This document shows, in pieces, positions 12,400 to 22,844 of a DNA stretch of 64,000 nucleotides (its first letter is position 1; every line of letters begins with the position of its first letter). The notes below the pieces were generated by a model that ran no database searches, was not told the DNA's origin, and saw only the letters and a program-made list of their open reading frames with translations. Source of the DNA: Sphagnum compactum (taxonomy: Eukaryota; Bryophyta; Sphagnopsida; Sphagnales); contig OZ234493.1 of assembly GCA_965153455.1 (NCBI GenBank), forward strand, positions 26,774,213-26,838,212, given 5' to 3'. The position numbers were made by a program, and so were the translations under genes.

Positions 12400-14225
12400 T
12401 ACTTCATTCACTAGATTAAACGACTCTAAGCTATCAAAACTCTTATATAAAAAGTTTGGAAATGCCTTTTTAAAAGCAGATAAATGTCATTTGTACATGT
12501 CTTCATCCTTCTTATGTGTAGTCAAATTTTTAATCATTGCTTCCTTAAATTGAACCTCTACCAACTCCCACCATTCATTTAGTTCAACATTTGAGTCTTC
12601 CATCTAATGTTTAGAACATAATATAATGTAATATTGCACCAAATCATCATATTCCTCCAACTTGTCGTTCACATATAGAAGATCCATATCCTTGTATTTT
12701 TCCAACAGATCATCGAATTTTCTCTTGGTCTTCAACATTTCCTTATGTATTGCTTGTACCTCCAAGATTGCCTTCTCCTTCTTTTTTCCTCACCTTCCAT
12801 CCACAAAATTCTTCTACCACAATCATAAATTTCATGTGCAAAATTTGTATAAACATTTTTTCAATTACATTAGCCTTGGTTTCTTACTCCTGCAGCTAAA
12901 ATCCTTTTTCCTTATATAAGCCTCCCTTCTTATGTTTATACTCTATGATTATTTTTTGATATGAATGTTTCGTCTCATACCAACCCTCCTTATTTCAATT
13001 CCTTGCATTCCTTCTATAGAGTTATCCACTCAACCATCCTCTTTTTTAGCTCCTTATTTTCTATGGTCAATGTTAGTATTTTGGTATTTACTCATTCCTC
13101 CATTTCCATTTTTTGCTTCTTCCAACCCCCCATCCTCTTTCTATAGTTAAATGTTATGCTCCACGACCTTAGTTACCATATCCTTTGCAAATTTAGGTGT
13201 CAAGTTTTATGGGGTCTCCTCCTTTGAAACTTATTCAAATGACATCCATGTCCTTCATATGTAAGAGTTATCCCTTTTACTGACCTTAGTCTACTCTATG
13301 GTACTAATATTATAGCTGGTCTAAACTTAGTAAATGATGGTTTGTTAAGACCATTTGTGGTACTCAGGATTGTTGTGGTTGTTTTAGCTAGACATCCATT
13401 AAAACATCCACATGCACCTCCATATGTGCATGATAATCATACAACTTGTCAACTACATCATGTTCTGACTATTGTGTTTGTTTGTACAGTGTTGTTATTA
13501 ATTGAGGTGATTGATTTCACTCTAGCTTCATCTGTTGCATCCACTTTTTCCTCTACTGTTCTTGCATTAAATCCTTCTCCTTTTGTGGTTTGGAAGGAAT
13601 GTGACATGTGACTACTCTTAAAACTGTAATTATAAGATGTCTAGCATTTCTTCTCATGAATTTAGATGGGGTTGACATCCTTCTTTAACTTCCATCTCTG
13701 CTTTGATCTTCCCCCAATTCCACTTCTATTCTTATTTTTGCCCAAGGTCCTTGGAAATCCTCTTGATGTTCCTATTTTATTATCCAAAACTTGTTGCATT
13801 TCCACTTTTGGTTTTTTTTGTCTTCTTCTGAGTTTTTTTGTTTTCATTTTTGCAACTTCATAATATTTTTGAAACATATATTTGAACAACCTCTCCAACA
13901 CTAATGCCAAATAACATGTTTCTTTTTTATCCTCCTGTTTATCATCTACTTCCATCTTGGATTACATCTAAGTCCAAATATCCAACTCATTGCACATATT
14001 ATTGAACATGATATGTGCCCAATCCACCTCAAGACCTTCCTCCACCTTCATGAATGTCAATGCATTTCTATTGTTCATAACCTTTTCTCTCTGGTATACC
14101 ATAGATATTACAATTGGGTATCTAATGTTAATCGGCATTTTACATTGAATTTTAATGTTATAGGGTGTAAGCAAGGTAAAGTAGATAACTCGATGCTCCT
14201 TGTTAAAAAAAATACATGTAGCCAT
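12400..14225 (-). pseudogene. Decayed retroelement accessory ORF, copy 1 (coiled-coil-rich)
   Basis: This copy belongs to a protein family that recurs three times in the window. At 13970-14225 the frame reads VISMVYQREKV then EVDWAHIMFNNMCNELD, which matches the copy at 60.25-60.58 kb (VIFVIYQRKKV and a frameshifted VDWAQ-like stretch). At 13662-13955 it continues with ERLFKYMF and a Lys-rich stretch, against FKYLFVHQKEN in the other copy. Towards its C terminus, near 12540-12720, it has YDDLVQYYIMF and ELNEWWELV, against YEQMLQYYTLM and KFKEWWEVG at 63.4 kb. Stops and frameshifts interrupt it. I do not recognise a named domain. It may continue to 15030, where an L-family LTR cuts in. The function is unknown. 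Confidence 0.5.
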
Positions 14226-15030
14226 GAATTTTTTTTAATGTATTAAAAGTATAAATCTTTATTTGTATAACAATTAACATGATGATAATGTTTTATTTTA
14301 TGTTTAAAATGTTGAAAACCCCCATCTTGCAAATGGAATTAAGTATAATTTTAAAAAATATTTCTACTTGCACAAAATGTTCGATCTTACAAAATGGGTT
14401 ACATATAGATGAAATATTGATTTAATTTTTTAAAAACTTAGTGGAGCCCTAGAAGATACTTATGTATAAAAAAATTAAGAATGTTATAATCATAATGTAT
14501 CAAAATTTTAATATGAAGTAGGTTTGAACATCATTTTCACCCAATTAGTTATAAACATACTTTCAACCTACTTTTATGATACCAAAGTTGTTCAAACTTT
14601 GTATCCAACTTCCCCATAAACTACATGTAGGGCCCTACGGTTTTAAATTTATACTGAGTGAAGATCATGAAAGTGAAGATTTATGTTACATGATTTGTGT
14701 ATCTTCATTTGTGTTCGTTGGGTTGTGCATGTTGTTTATTAATATGTCAATATGGTGATCATATGATTTCAAGGGGTAAGGGGATTACGAAGGTGTGTGC
14801 CATTTGGTTATAATTTGGGAATGAACACATCTTCTTAGGTTGACCTATTGGTAGTTTGTGTTTACTATTCAATGTGAAACCCTATGTGAAAGGTTATATG
14901 CCTTCCTTCAAATAGTTTTATCATCACAAAAAACATGGGGGCCATGATTGGTGTGGTTAATAACCAGGCACGAAACAAGTCTACCATTTCATCTTGATCA
15001 CTAAAGGAGTCATGTTTAATGCTTGGTTTG

Positions 15031-16757
15031 TGTGAGCCATGAATTATAAACCACAAATTGTTAAGCCTAAGTTCCATAGTTTTCCTTAGTATTAATGATT
15101 TGAATACTAATAAACCTCCAAGTAATAATTATTAAGAGATGGATTAGCCTTTGGATATTTCAGCATAGAAAACTCTTTTATTTAAATTGATGCAAGGCTT
15201 AGTTAGTTTTAGGACCTAGTAAACCTTTTTAAGTGCATTATCCTTTTATGTTGTAGAGAAGGGAAAGGGGATGTAGAATTAGATGTGATTTATTGATATA
15301 TTGGGAATACAAGCCCATAACTAACAATAACATTTCGCCATGACAATATTAAGTTAGTCTGTAGAATAATCTTCAGGCACGAATGATGTACTGGAAAGAT
15401 TTTTAGGATGCAATCCTAATACATCTTTATTTAGTTTTCACTTCTATCATACGCTTAGATAGAATCAAAATCAAACTTAAATATTAACATTTCCACCTGA
15501 GTGGCCTCAAGTGAATTACAACTTAGTTAACAACTTTAAGGGAATAGATCATAATTGCAAAAACTCCAGAATGCGACAAATGGTGCGAGTTAGGTATTCG
15601 GCTCGATGCTCCATGGAAAGGGGGTTAATTGGGCCTCGCAGCCAACGATAATGGCCATCACCGGGAACCCAAGTTCGACAATGAATATGAACATCGTCGT
15701 CTTCACATTGACATTTTTCAAACCTTTCTCGCACGGTTCCTCGAGCAGGAATGAATTCTAAATAAATTGTTAAGGCATGTGGGTTAGGAAACAATTGACG
15801 ATCCCATGCCAAATGATCGACTCGAATGCGCACCACTCTTCTGGATGGTTATTCTTCGCGCGACCGTTGAAAAATATTCACCTCAAGCGCTACTTCGTCA
15901 AGTGATGTTCTGTCAAGCGGTGCTTCTTAAAGCTTTTCCTTGTCTACTGGTGCAACTGGAGGATTCGAAGGCGTAGCGACATCATCCGCCATGACTAAAT
16001 TGTCACCTGCATCAACAAAAACAGAGGGTAGTAGAAATAATGTGGTACTTGCGTTCAAAAGGGGTCGAGGCTTTTTTAATTAACAAATTAGGGTAGGCAT
16101 AAGGTGGGGGAGTGAGGACGGAACCTCATGAAAATTTGAACATCCTCGATCTAATAGATTCATCAAACCCTAATTTTGACGGTGGATCTAGGAGTATGTG
16201 GGGGTTCTTGTGATGCAAATTTTAATTCCAATTTACTATGTACTACATAGTTAATTAGTGCATGGAAGAAAAAATAAGTAAAGGATATCAAAAGAGTAAA
16301 TGGTACGCGGGGATGTTACTTCAACCATTGAATTGATTTAGTCAAGTAAGGACTCAAGGATGTTTACTTGTTATTACCGATAAATTGTCCTAGTTATTAG
16401 TTACTTGAAATAATTAGGATGAAAAAATAGGGTGTGAGGGTCAACGGACGGAAAGGATAAGGATCAAGCTCAAGAACTTTATCAAGATATCCAAGATAAG
16501 GGGAAGGATGAGTCCTCCAATCCCATTAGTCATGAGGATTGTCATCCTATTTGATTGGAGGATGGAATATTTTTTGGGTCTCATTGGGCCCAAGAATTCT
16601 CAACCTAAAATCAATTGAAGGGCAAATCATTCTCAATTCTCATTGGCTCTTAAAGGATGAAGAGGCCATTGATTGGAGGGAAGGATTTCGAAGCTTCCAT
16701 TGGTCAAGGGGAACAAGCTCAAGGAAGGTCATGGAGGTTTACCAAGGGAGAGAGGTC
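15031..16757 (-). repeat. L-family LTR, copy A (5' truncated)
   Basis: In minus-strand sense this copy matches copies B (22845-25415) and C (28049-30687) up to its 3' end, CATGGCTCACA, at 15031. The match stops at 16757, so about the first 870 bases of the LTR are missing. Beyond that, sequence unrelated to B and C begins. Because the 5' end is lost, no target duplication can be tested; the 3' flank is GTTTG on the plus strand (15026-15030). It contains the family's small ORF at 15549-15992. Confidence 0.8.
15549..15992 (-). pseudogene. LTR-embedded small ORF, copy A (two in-frame stops)
   Basis: ATG 15992 opens MADDVATPSNPP, and after about 148 codons the frame ends in RILEFLQL and a stop. 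Two in-frame stops in the first third break this copy. The C-terminal half is open and carries KCQCEDDD followed by HIHC, a possible zinc-binding arrangement, then WVPGDGHYRWL and GPINPLSMEHRAEYL. Copies B and C carry the same protein with different lesions, so an ancestral intact ORF of about 135-148 residues is likely. The protein is not known to me. Its place inside a U3-R-U5 unit is unusual for plant LTR elements. Confidence 0.6.
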
Positions 16758-17560
16758 ATTAGATCTAGCCAAGTACCAGTTTTGTTGATTGAACTGATTT
16801 TCAGTACCACCCCACCTGCCATCCCAATTAGTTCCCAAATTCCAGTGACTTGCGTTCCTGTAGTACCTGAGCGTAACCCTTCTTTCACAATTGCCCCAAG
16901 TTATCCTGTTACTCAGATGTTGAATGACTAATATTCGACGATGAATTTTATTAAAAATAATATTTTACCGGCCTACCTTAGGAAGTATGGACCGTCCTAT
17001 ATAGGCAACGGCAATATTTCCAACCATGGACAATGATTCCTAACCGTTATTACCTAGGTAACCCCCCATTTACTTTCTCCAACATAACAGACCCTACAGC
17101 ACAGCCTTTCCCAAATATGGTGTCTACTAAGATTGTCACAATTGGAGGAAGTCAAGGTGTCTAAACATTTGTCATGACTTCCCCAATAACTATTCCTACT
17201 AATAGGTTTTTTATAAAAAATTCAATGTCCAATTACCAACTGCCCACACGAAACCCCCCATCAGGATTCGGTAATTCTGGGGGTGGGATACTTACGAGAA
17301 GCGGTGTTAATATTCTTCATGGGAGTGGAGGACCACCAGGAGGGGGAAGCTGACCTTCGGGAGGAGTTGGTGGACCTTCGGGCGGAAGCAAACCACTAGG
17401 TGGAAGTGGACCCCAAGTGGAGGCAGATTTTTAGTTGGAAAAGGTGCAAGTGTGCTTTTCGATGCTCCCTAGCCAGGTTCCCCTTGGAACCCATGGTACT
17501 CACCATGGTATCCATCACCAACACCCACTACCACTGTGGCTATCATGGACACCACAACCA
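16758..17560 (+). other. Retroelement-like remnant with a Gly/Pro-rich segment
   Basis: The plus strand at about 17270-17430 reads as a Gly-, Pro- and Ser-rich segment (GGPPGGGS, PSGGVGGPSGG) interrupted by stops. Upstream, an Asn/Pro/Thr-rich open stretch runs from 16775 to 16931. Such sequence resembles low-complexity parts of retrotransposon Gag proteins, but no diagnostic motif is present, so this is only a tentative assignment. Confidence 0.3.
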
Positions 17561-17710
17561 CTTATCGCTTACATCATCACTTTCACCAACATAATCGCTT
17601 GCATCACCATTTCAATTATTGCTTACACCAACATAGTTGCATGCATCATTACTTGCACCATTACTTGCACCAACATAGTCACCTACATCATCGCTTGCAT
17701 TGTCATTAAC
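17560..17710. repeat. Degenerate minisatellite (CATCA/CACCAACATAG motif)
   Basis: Imperfect tandem units of mixed length contain 'cttgcatcatcacttgcaccaacatag'. They produce a repetitive Ile/Thr/Cys frame on the plus strand that should not be taken for a gene. Confidence 0.5.
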
Positions 17711-17719
17711 TCTCAATTA

Positions 17720-18420
17720 ATTCCTAGTTCACTATTAGTTAAGTGCACACATGGAAGCCTCTATGAAACCTTCCTTGAGCTAAGTTCCCAATGAGGTATA
17801 ATTTAAGTTAACCTTTATTTAAGTTTTTGTTGACTTTTAGTTCACTATTAATTAAGAATCTTTTCAATAAGCTTCCTTGGTCAATGCATACATGGAAGTT
17901 TCTAAGTTCCTTGAATTAGGTCCTCAATGGGGTATAAATAGGGATAGGACCTCCCATTACTTTGAGTTTGTTCAACACCAGTTTTGGGTACATTTTTTTG
18001 TCATAGCCATTTTCTTCATACGTTATCAAAATAAAATTTTGATTAAATCATTTTCTTACATATATCATGTTCTTGCCTTTTGTTTTTATGTTTTCAAATT
18101 TTTATTAAATTTAGGCCTGCATTTCTTGTGATTTGTTTTCCTTGTTATGTCCTTGGCTTAATTCATGTTCTTGTAGTTTTTCATGCTCATGATAGTTTGA
18201 AGAGACTCCCATCAGGCCTACATCTATTTTTGTCATCACTATAATTGTTTCGTTTTTTGTGGAAATCGAGTGTGGACTACCCTTCTACTTCAAACTTAAG
18301 AGTTCAAGAGGTTGTGGATTACCCACCTTTTGAACATGTTGAAATTGTGGACCATCCACCTCTTGTCAAAGAGTTTTATTTACATATTTCTTTGGCCATG
18401 TCCATTTCAAAAAAATAAAT
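17720..18420 (+). promoter_or_regulatory. Probable 5' LTR/leader of gypsy element 1, with TATA box at 17933-17940
   Basis: GGGGTATAAATAGGG is a textbook TATA box on the plus strand, about 490 bases before the gag-like sequence. A block ending in 'caatgaggtata' at 17741-17794 is repeated at 17884-17935 ('caatggggtata'), as in duplicated U3 promoters. LTR ends and a primer-binding site could not be placed, so the element boundary is uncertain. Confidence 0.45.
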
Positions 18421-18427
18421 AGTTCCG

Positions 18428-19300
18428 TCCATGGAAGAGGTTCTTGTTGCCCTTAAGCATATGCAACAGGAAAATTAATTTTTTTGTGAATGCATTACAC
18501 ACTTACAAAGAAACCAAACATCTGCAACGTTTGGAAGCATCTGAAGGAATCATGAATTAGCCTACCAGAGAAGTTTAATGGCACACATTCAAAATTTTGA
18601 GGTTTCGTCAACTAAGTATGTTTCATCATCCAACTTAACTAACATCGCTATCCAGATGATCGGACCCAAGTTGGACTCATTAGCACCTTATTATCAAGTA
18701 TAATTTTAGCATGGTTTGCACCTCTTTTGGAACATCAATCTCCTCTTTTAAACGAGTTTGAAACATTTTTTGAAAAAATTGGTGCTGCCTTTGGCAATTT
18801 AGACAAATAACGTACAATAACAAGCAAGTTGCAAGCTCTTCACCAAAGATCACAACTAGCTTTTGTGTACACTTTTGAATTCACACAATTAACATGTGAC
18901 ATTTCATGGGACGAAGTTGCGCTCATGAGCCAATTTCAATTTCGACTTTGTGGAGACGTAAGGACCTTCTATTGACCATGTTTGATCCCATGACCTTGAG
19001 TCAGGCAATCACGCAAGCTATGCGTTGTGATAATCGACTTTTTGAACGTTGATAAGAGAAGTGTTGGGAATCGTCACCAACATTGAAGCCATTCACACCA
19101 CCCATGTTGCAACCCAAACATATGGTGTCTACGCCCAATGACAACCTCATGCAAATCAACAAGACATGATTCAAACCACTCAAATAATAGGAGAAATAAC
19201 ATTGAAATGTAAACAATTTTTGTTTATACTGTGGAGAACCAAACCACATAGTTGGTGATTGTCCAAAGAAATGTGTTCAACATGCAACACACGCCACAAC
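18428..19300 (+). pseudogene. Gag of Ty3/gypsy element 1 (broken)
   Basis: Gag forms the virus-like particle and binds the element's RNA. The plus-strand frames read PEKFNGTH at about 18570, then RYPDDRTQVGLISTLL, SPLLNEFETFFEKIGAAFG and CDISWDEVALMSQFQFRL. This is the usual order of the retrotransposon gag core domain. A CCHC zinc knuckle follows at about 19210-19262: C-LY-C-GEPN-H-IVGD-C, spacing CX2CX4HX4C. Several stops and frameshifts interrupt it, so it cannot make an intact protein. The likely start is ATG 18432 in MEEVLVALKHM. Its protease and polymerase lie directly downstream. Confidence 0.7.
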
Positions 19301-19399
19301 TTCTACCAGTACCCAAAAACCAAAAGAAAAGGGAAACAAAGATGTCCAATCTTAACGAGGACCGTGAGATTGGACTTCGATGCATCATGTGTTCAAAAT

Positions 19400-19981
19400 G
19401 GTCCTACCTTGTTTTCATAACCAGCGCCTTATTTTTTGTTGCCCAACATGATCAAGGGTGGTAAATCCACAACTGTGCAAACCTAAACACTTCTTGACTT
19501 AAGGGCATCTGAATGTTTCATCAACAAGGAGTTGGTACGACAATATAACTTGGTGTTGGTGGAAAAAACAACACCAATGGCAGTCAAAATGATTGATGGT
19601 CGGAACTTTTCTTTAAAACCTGCAATACATGAAACCAAGGCAGTGACAGTAACAATTGGGTCACAAAGTAACAAAGTTGTCTTCAATATCATTTCATCTT
19701 CGACAAACCCTATCATCATTGGGTTATCATGGCTCATTTTGCATAATCCTCAAGTGGATTGGAAAACGAGTAGTTTTCATTTGGAATTAGTAAACGAAAC
19801 TACACCAAAATATGAAACTTTTCCAACAAGCACGTTGGACTCTAAACATGATTCTGCATGTGAAGACATAGTAAAAACTAATCAATGCATGCAGAAACTC
19901 AAACGTCAAGGAAATATTAAGGGTTACCAAGGATCCAAACATTTTGAGCCTTTGTTCATGGGAGCAAAAGCATTCATATAA
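19400..19981 (+). pseudogene. Protease region of Ty3/gypsy element 1
   Basis: The frame from about 19532 to 19981 is open (149 codons) and shows AVTVTIGSQSNKVVFNII then PIIIGLSWLILHNPQVDW. This is the second half of a retropepsin-like protease (beta-strand block, then the 'hLGxxWL' segment with ILG replaced by IIG) and its link to RT. The catalytic DTG/DSG expected near 19490 is not intact: the frame there reads LLDLRAS after a shift. The protein would have processed the Gag-Pol polyprotein. Confidence 0.6.
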
Positions 19982-20059
19982 GCATCAAAAAAAGGAGATA
20001 CATTTTTTTGTGTATGCCATTCTAGCCCTTGATCTTGGGATGCAATAACATGAGATCAC

Positions 20060-21716
20060 TATTCAGTACCAAGACTACAAAATGTTTTTGAAAAAAAAAA
20101 TGCAGACGCATTACCTGAACATTGGCCATATGATTGTGTAATTGATTTGGAAGAAGGAGCACAACCTTCGTTTGGACCCATCTATAATTTGTCATAGGGC
20201 GAATTCTCAACGCTTCGAAAATACATCGACAATTTTTTTGAGAAGGGGTTCATTCGACACTCCAAGTTTCTAGCTAATGCTCTAATCCTATTTGTCAATA
20301 AAAAAGATGGATATCTATGCATGTGTATTGATTACCATGGATTAAATCGACTCACCATTAAGAACTAGTACCTTTTGCCCTTGATCTCAGGATTGTTGAA
20401 CCAACTCAATCATGCCAAAGTGTACACCAAGTTTGACCTATGTGGAGCATACAACTTGATGCACATTTGAAAGTGATGAATGGAAAATGGCATTCAGAAC
20501 TCATTACGGCCATTTTGAATATGTTGTGATGCCCTTTGGCTGTCGCAACCCCACTTTGTCCAAGTGTGGGGGTGAAGCCCAACACTTGGAAAAGTTGGAG
20601 GTTTGGAGTCCTCCGGGACTCCCAAATGTTCAGAGCTCAACAGCAAGGGGCAAAACACCTCGCATTGGAGTGTTCTTGGTGTCATTGGAAAGGTCTTGAA
20701 ACGTAAATATCGAAAATGGCCTCGCATTGGCCATTTGGACATTTGCAGCCCAAGTTATGGGCAAAAGAAGGGCCGGGAGTCAAACTGGCAGTTTGACTCC
20801 TGACCACTAAAAGTCGGGAATCGACCCTTTCCCGACGTCGCCTTAGGAAGTACGACATGGCGTTGGAAAGATCTCGACAAGGGCTACAACTTTGGTTCAG
20901 ACCTCGTTGCGATCGGACTTTGGAATCGGGAGTTATGACCGTTCAAAGTCCCGGGAGTCTCGCCGGGACAATTTCGGGACTCCATTTCGGGAGTCCCAAC
21001 AAAATGTGCCATTTGGATGTAGCCTCCGTGGTGAGCCGCAGAGATAACTATAAGGGGGAAGGTGGTGGCTTCCCCCAAGTCCGGGCCGTGGTGAGTCAAG
21101 TAGTCCGAAGTGCCCGTGGCTTGTCCCAACACTCAAGGGTGTTCCCGAATGTGAACTAACCCATTTGTGGTTGGTTTTGGATGCAGATTCGTGCTTGATC
21201 TACTAGTCCATCTTCCTAGTCTAATCCCGGGGCTTCCAACTCGACCCTCTACCCCTTTCTAGAGTTGGAAGTCGGGAGCGTGCCCCTTGGGTCCCCACTT
21301 TCCGCAACTTCACATTGGTGAACCCTCAAGTGGGTTCATCCCGGGACCAAGGAGCGCGTCATTGGCCATACCAATGCACATGTTATTTTTCAACATATGA
21401 TGAATGATGTCTTCTGTGAGTATTTGGATGATTTTGTGGTTTGTTACATCGATGACATCCTCATTTTCTCGAAGAACATGGCAGACCATGAGCACCATGT
21501 ATGTATGGTTTTGGAAAAACTCGAAAAAAATGGTTTTTATGCTAAATTAGAAAAGTGTGAATTCCATCAATTTGAAGTGGGATTAGTGGGTTATATTATT
21601 TCTAGAGATGGCGTTTGCGTGGACCCTCATAAGGTTCAAACCATTGTGGATTGGGCTACCATAGTTTCTGTTCGAGATGTTCAATGTTTTTTTGGGTTCG
21701 CCAATTTTTATCGATG
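20060..21716 (+). pseudogene. Reverse transcriptase of Ty3/gypsy element 1, split by a solo LTR
   Basis: RT copies element RNA into DNA. The plus strand shows the RT blocks in order: ILFVNKKDGYLCMCIDYHGLN at about 20287, HAKVYTKFDL at 20413, and VVMPFG at 20523-20540. A D-family LTR then intervenes (20541-21361). RT resumes as NAHVIFQHMMNDVF, then the catalytic YIDD at 21445-21456 in VCYIDDILIFSKN, and ends with FFGFANFYR near 21716. Stops and frameshifts lie before the insertion. Removing the LTR and one TTGGC duplication gives a continuous MPFG-to-NA junction, so the LTR entered a readable RT. Confidence 0.85.
20541..21361 (-). mobile_element. D-family solo LTR D2 in gypsy RT, 5-bp duplication TTGGC
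   Basis: In minus-strand sense the unit begins TGACGCGCTCC at 21361 and ends GGGGTTGCGACA at 20541, with canonical TG...CA ends. The 5-bp sequence TTGGC flanks it exactly (20536-20540 and 21362-21366). It is 821 bases long, and no internal retrotransposon domain is present, so a solo LTR left by recombination between two LTRs is the simplest explanation. It is more GC-rich than its host. Confidence 0.9.
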
Positions 21717-21719
21717 ATT

Positions 21720-22140
21720 CATTGCACACTATTCCACGATAGTGACTCCTCTTACTCATTTGATTCGGAAGGATCAACCTTTTTCCTAGGGAGTTGAAGC
21801 TGAAAATACCTTTCAATCTTTGAAAGCTTCCTTCACAACTGCCCCATTTTTGATTTATGCATACGCTTCCAAACCTTTTGTCTTGGAAACGAATGCTTTT
21901 GCATTAGGTGCCATATTCTCACAACCCAAAGAAAATAATCTTTTTCATTTAGTTGGTTTCCGTTTTTGTAAGTTTTTTCCTACCGATATTAATTACGAAA
22001 TTCATGACAAAGAACTCTTGGCCATCATAGATGCCTTTGGGGAGTGGCATCATCTACTTGAAGGAGCTTAACATGAAATCATCATGTATTCTGATCATAA
22101 GAATCTTCAACATTTCATGATGGTTCGTGTGTTGAATTGA
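21720..22140 (+). pseudogene. RNase H domain of Ty3/gypsy element 1
   Basis: RNase H removes the RNA strand during replication. Visible blocks are PFVLETNAFALGAIFSQ (first catalytic acid, here E in place of D), INYEIHDKELLAIIDAF (conserved YxxxxxE helix) and YSDHKNLQHF. The domain directly follows the RT. At least three stop codons interrupt it, so it is inactive. Confidence 0.75.
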
Positions 22141-22249
22141 CATTATCCTTGTCTCAATTTTAGTTTGTGATTACCCGTCGTCCAAGCAACAACAAGGGAA
22201 ACCAGATGTGTTATCCCATCGCTTATACCTCGCACCTAAAGAGGGGGAT

Positions 22250-22822
22250 GCCATTTACGAACAATAATGTGACACCATTCTCAAACCCAAAAACCTTCAA
22301 CTTTAAACATTGTTGGTAACTCCTAAGGATAGGACCTTCCTTCATCACATTCGTGAAGATCTAGTCAATGATTTTCTTGCTACTGGTATAGAAGTCATCA
22401 GAAAAAACCTTCCTAGCGACTTCAACAAATTTGAATTTTGTGATGGTCTATTGTATCATGATGGATTGTTATATGTTCCGGAAGGTGTTGTGCGACTTCA
22501 AGTTCTCCAAGCCTGACATGACACATTGGTTGCTGGCCATTTTGGATTCAACAAGACCATGGAATTAGTGTCTCGTGACTATTGGTGGCCATAATTTTGA
22601 AAGTTTGTGAAGGAATTTGTGGGCTCATGTGATATTTGTGCTCGTGCAAAGAATCCTTGTCATTGCCCTTGTGAACTTCTTTAGCCATTACCGATCCCTG
22701 CTTCACCATGGTCTTTGATCTCCATAGATTTCATCATGGATTTTCCACGATCTAACTCATTTGATTCCATTTTGGTGGTGGTGGATTGTTTCACGAAGAT
22801 GGCTCATTTTATTCCCTACAAC
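22250..22822 (+). pseudogene. Integrase N-terminal and early core of Ty3/gypsy element 1 (truncated)
   Basis: The zinc-binding HHCC region appears at about 22510-22650: HDTLVAGHFGFNKTMEL, then a Cys pair in CDICARAKN. It is followed by the first core block with [14 protein letters not shown]-like sequence, whose D is the first of the DDE triad. The frame ends abruptly in [12 protein letters not shown] at about 22822, where sequence of another element begins. The second D, the E and the C terminus are lost. Stop codons are present upstream. Confidence 0.75.
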
Positions 22823-22844
22823 CCTTTCGGTTTTTCTACATACC
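22823..22844 (-). other. Detached end of the accessory ORF copy 2 beyond LTR B
   Basis: On the minus strand these bases read on from 25416 after removal of LTR B and one ATACC duplication. The frame ADG at the far side joins to YVEKPKG here, paralleling YVEDLKG in the copy at 60.1 kb. This shows that the LTR inserted into that ORF, and it marks where gypsy element 1 stops. Confidence 0.6.
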
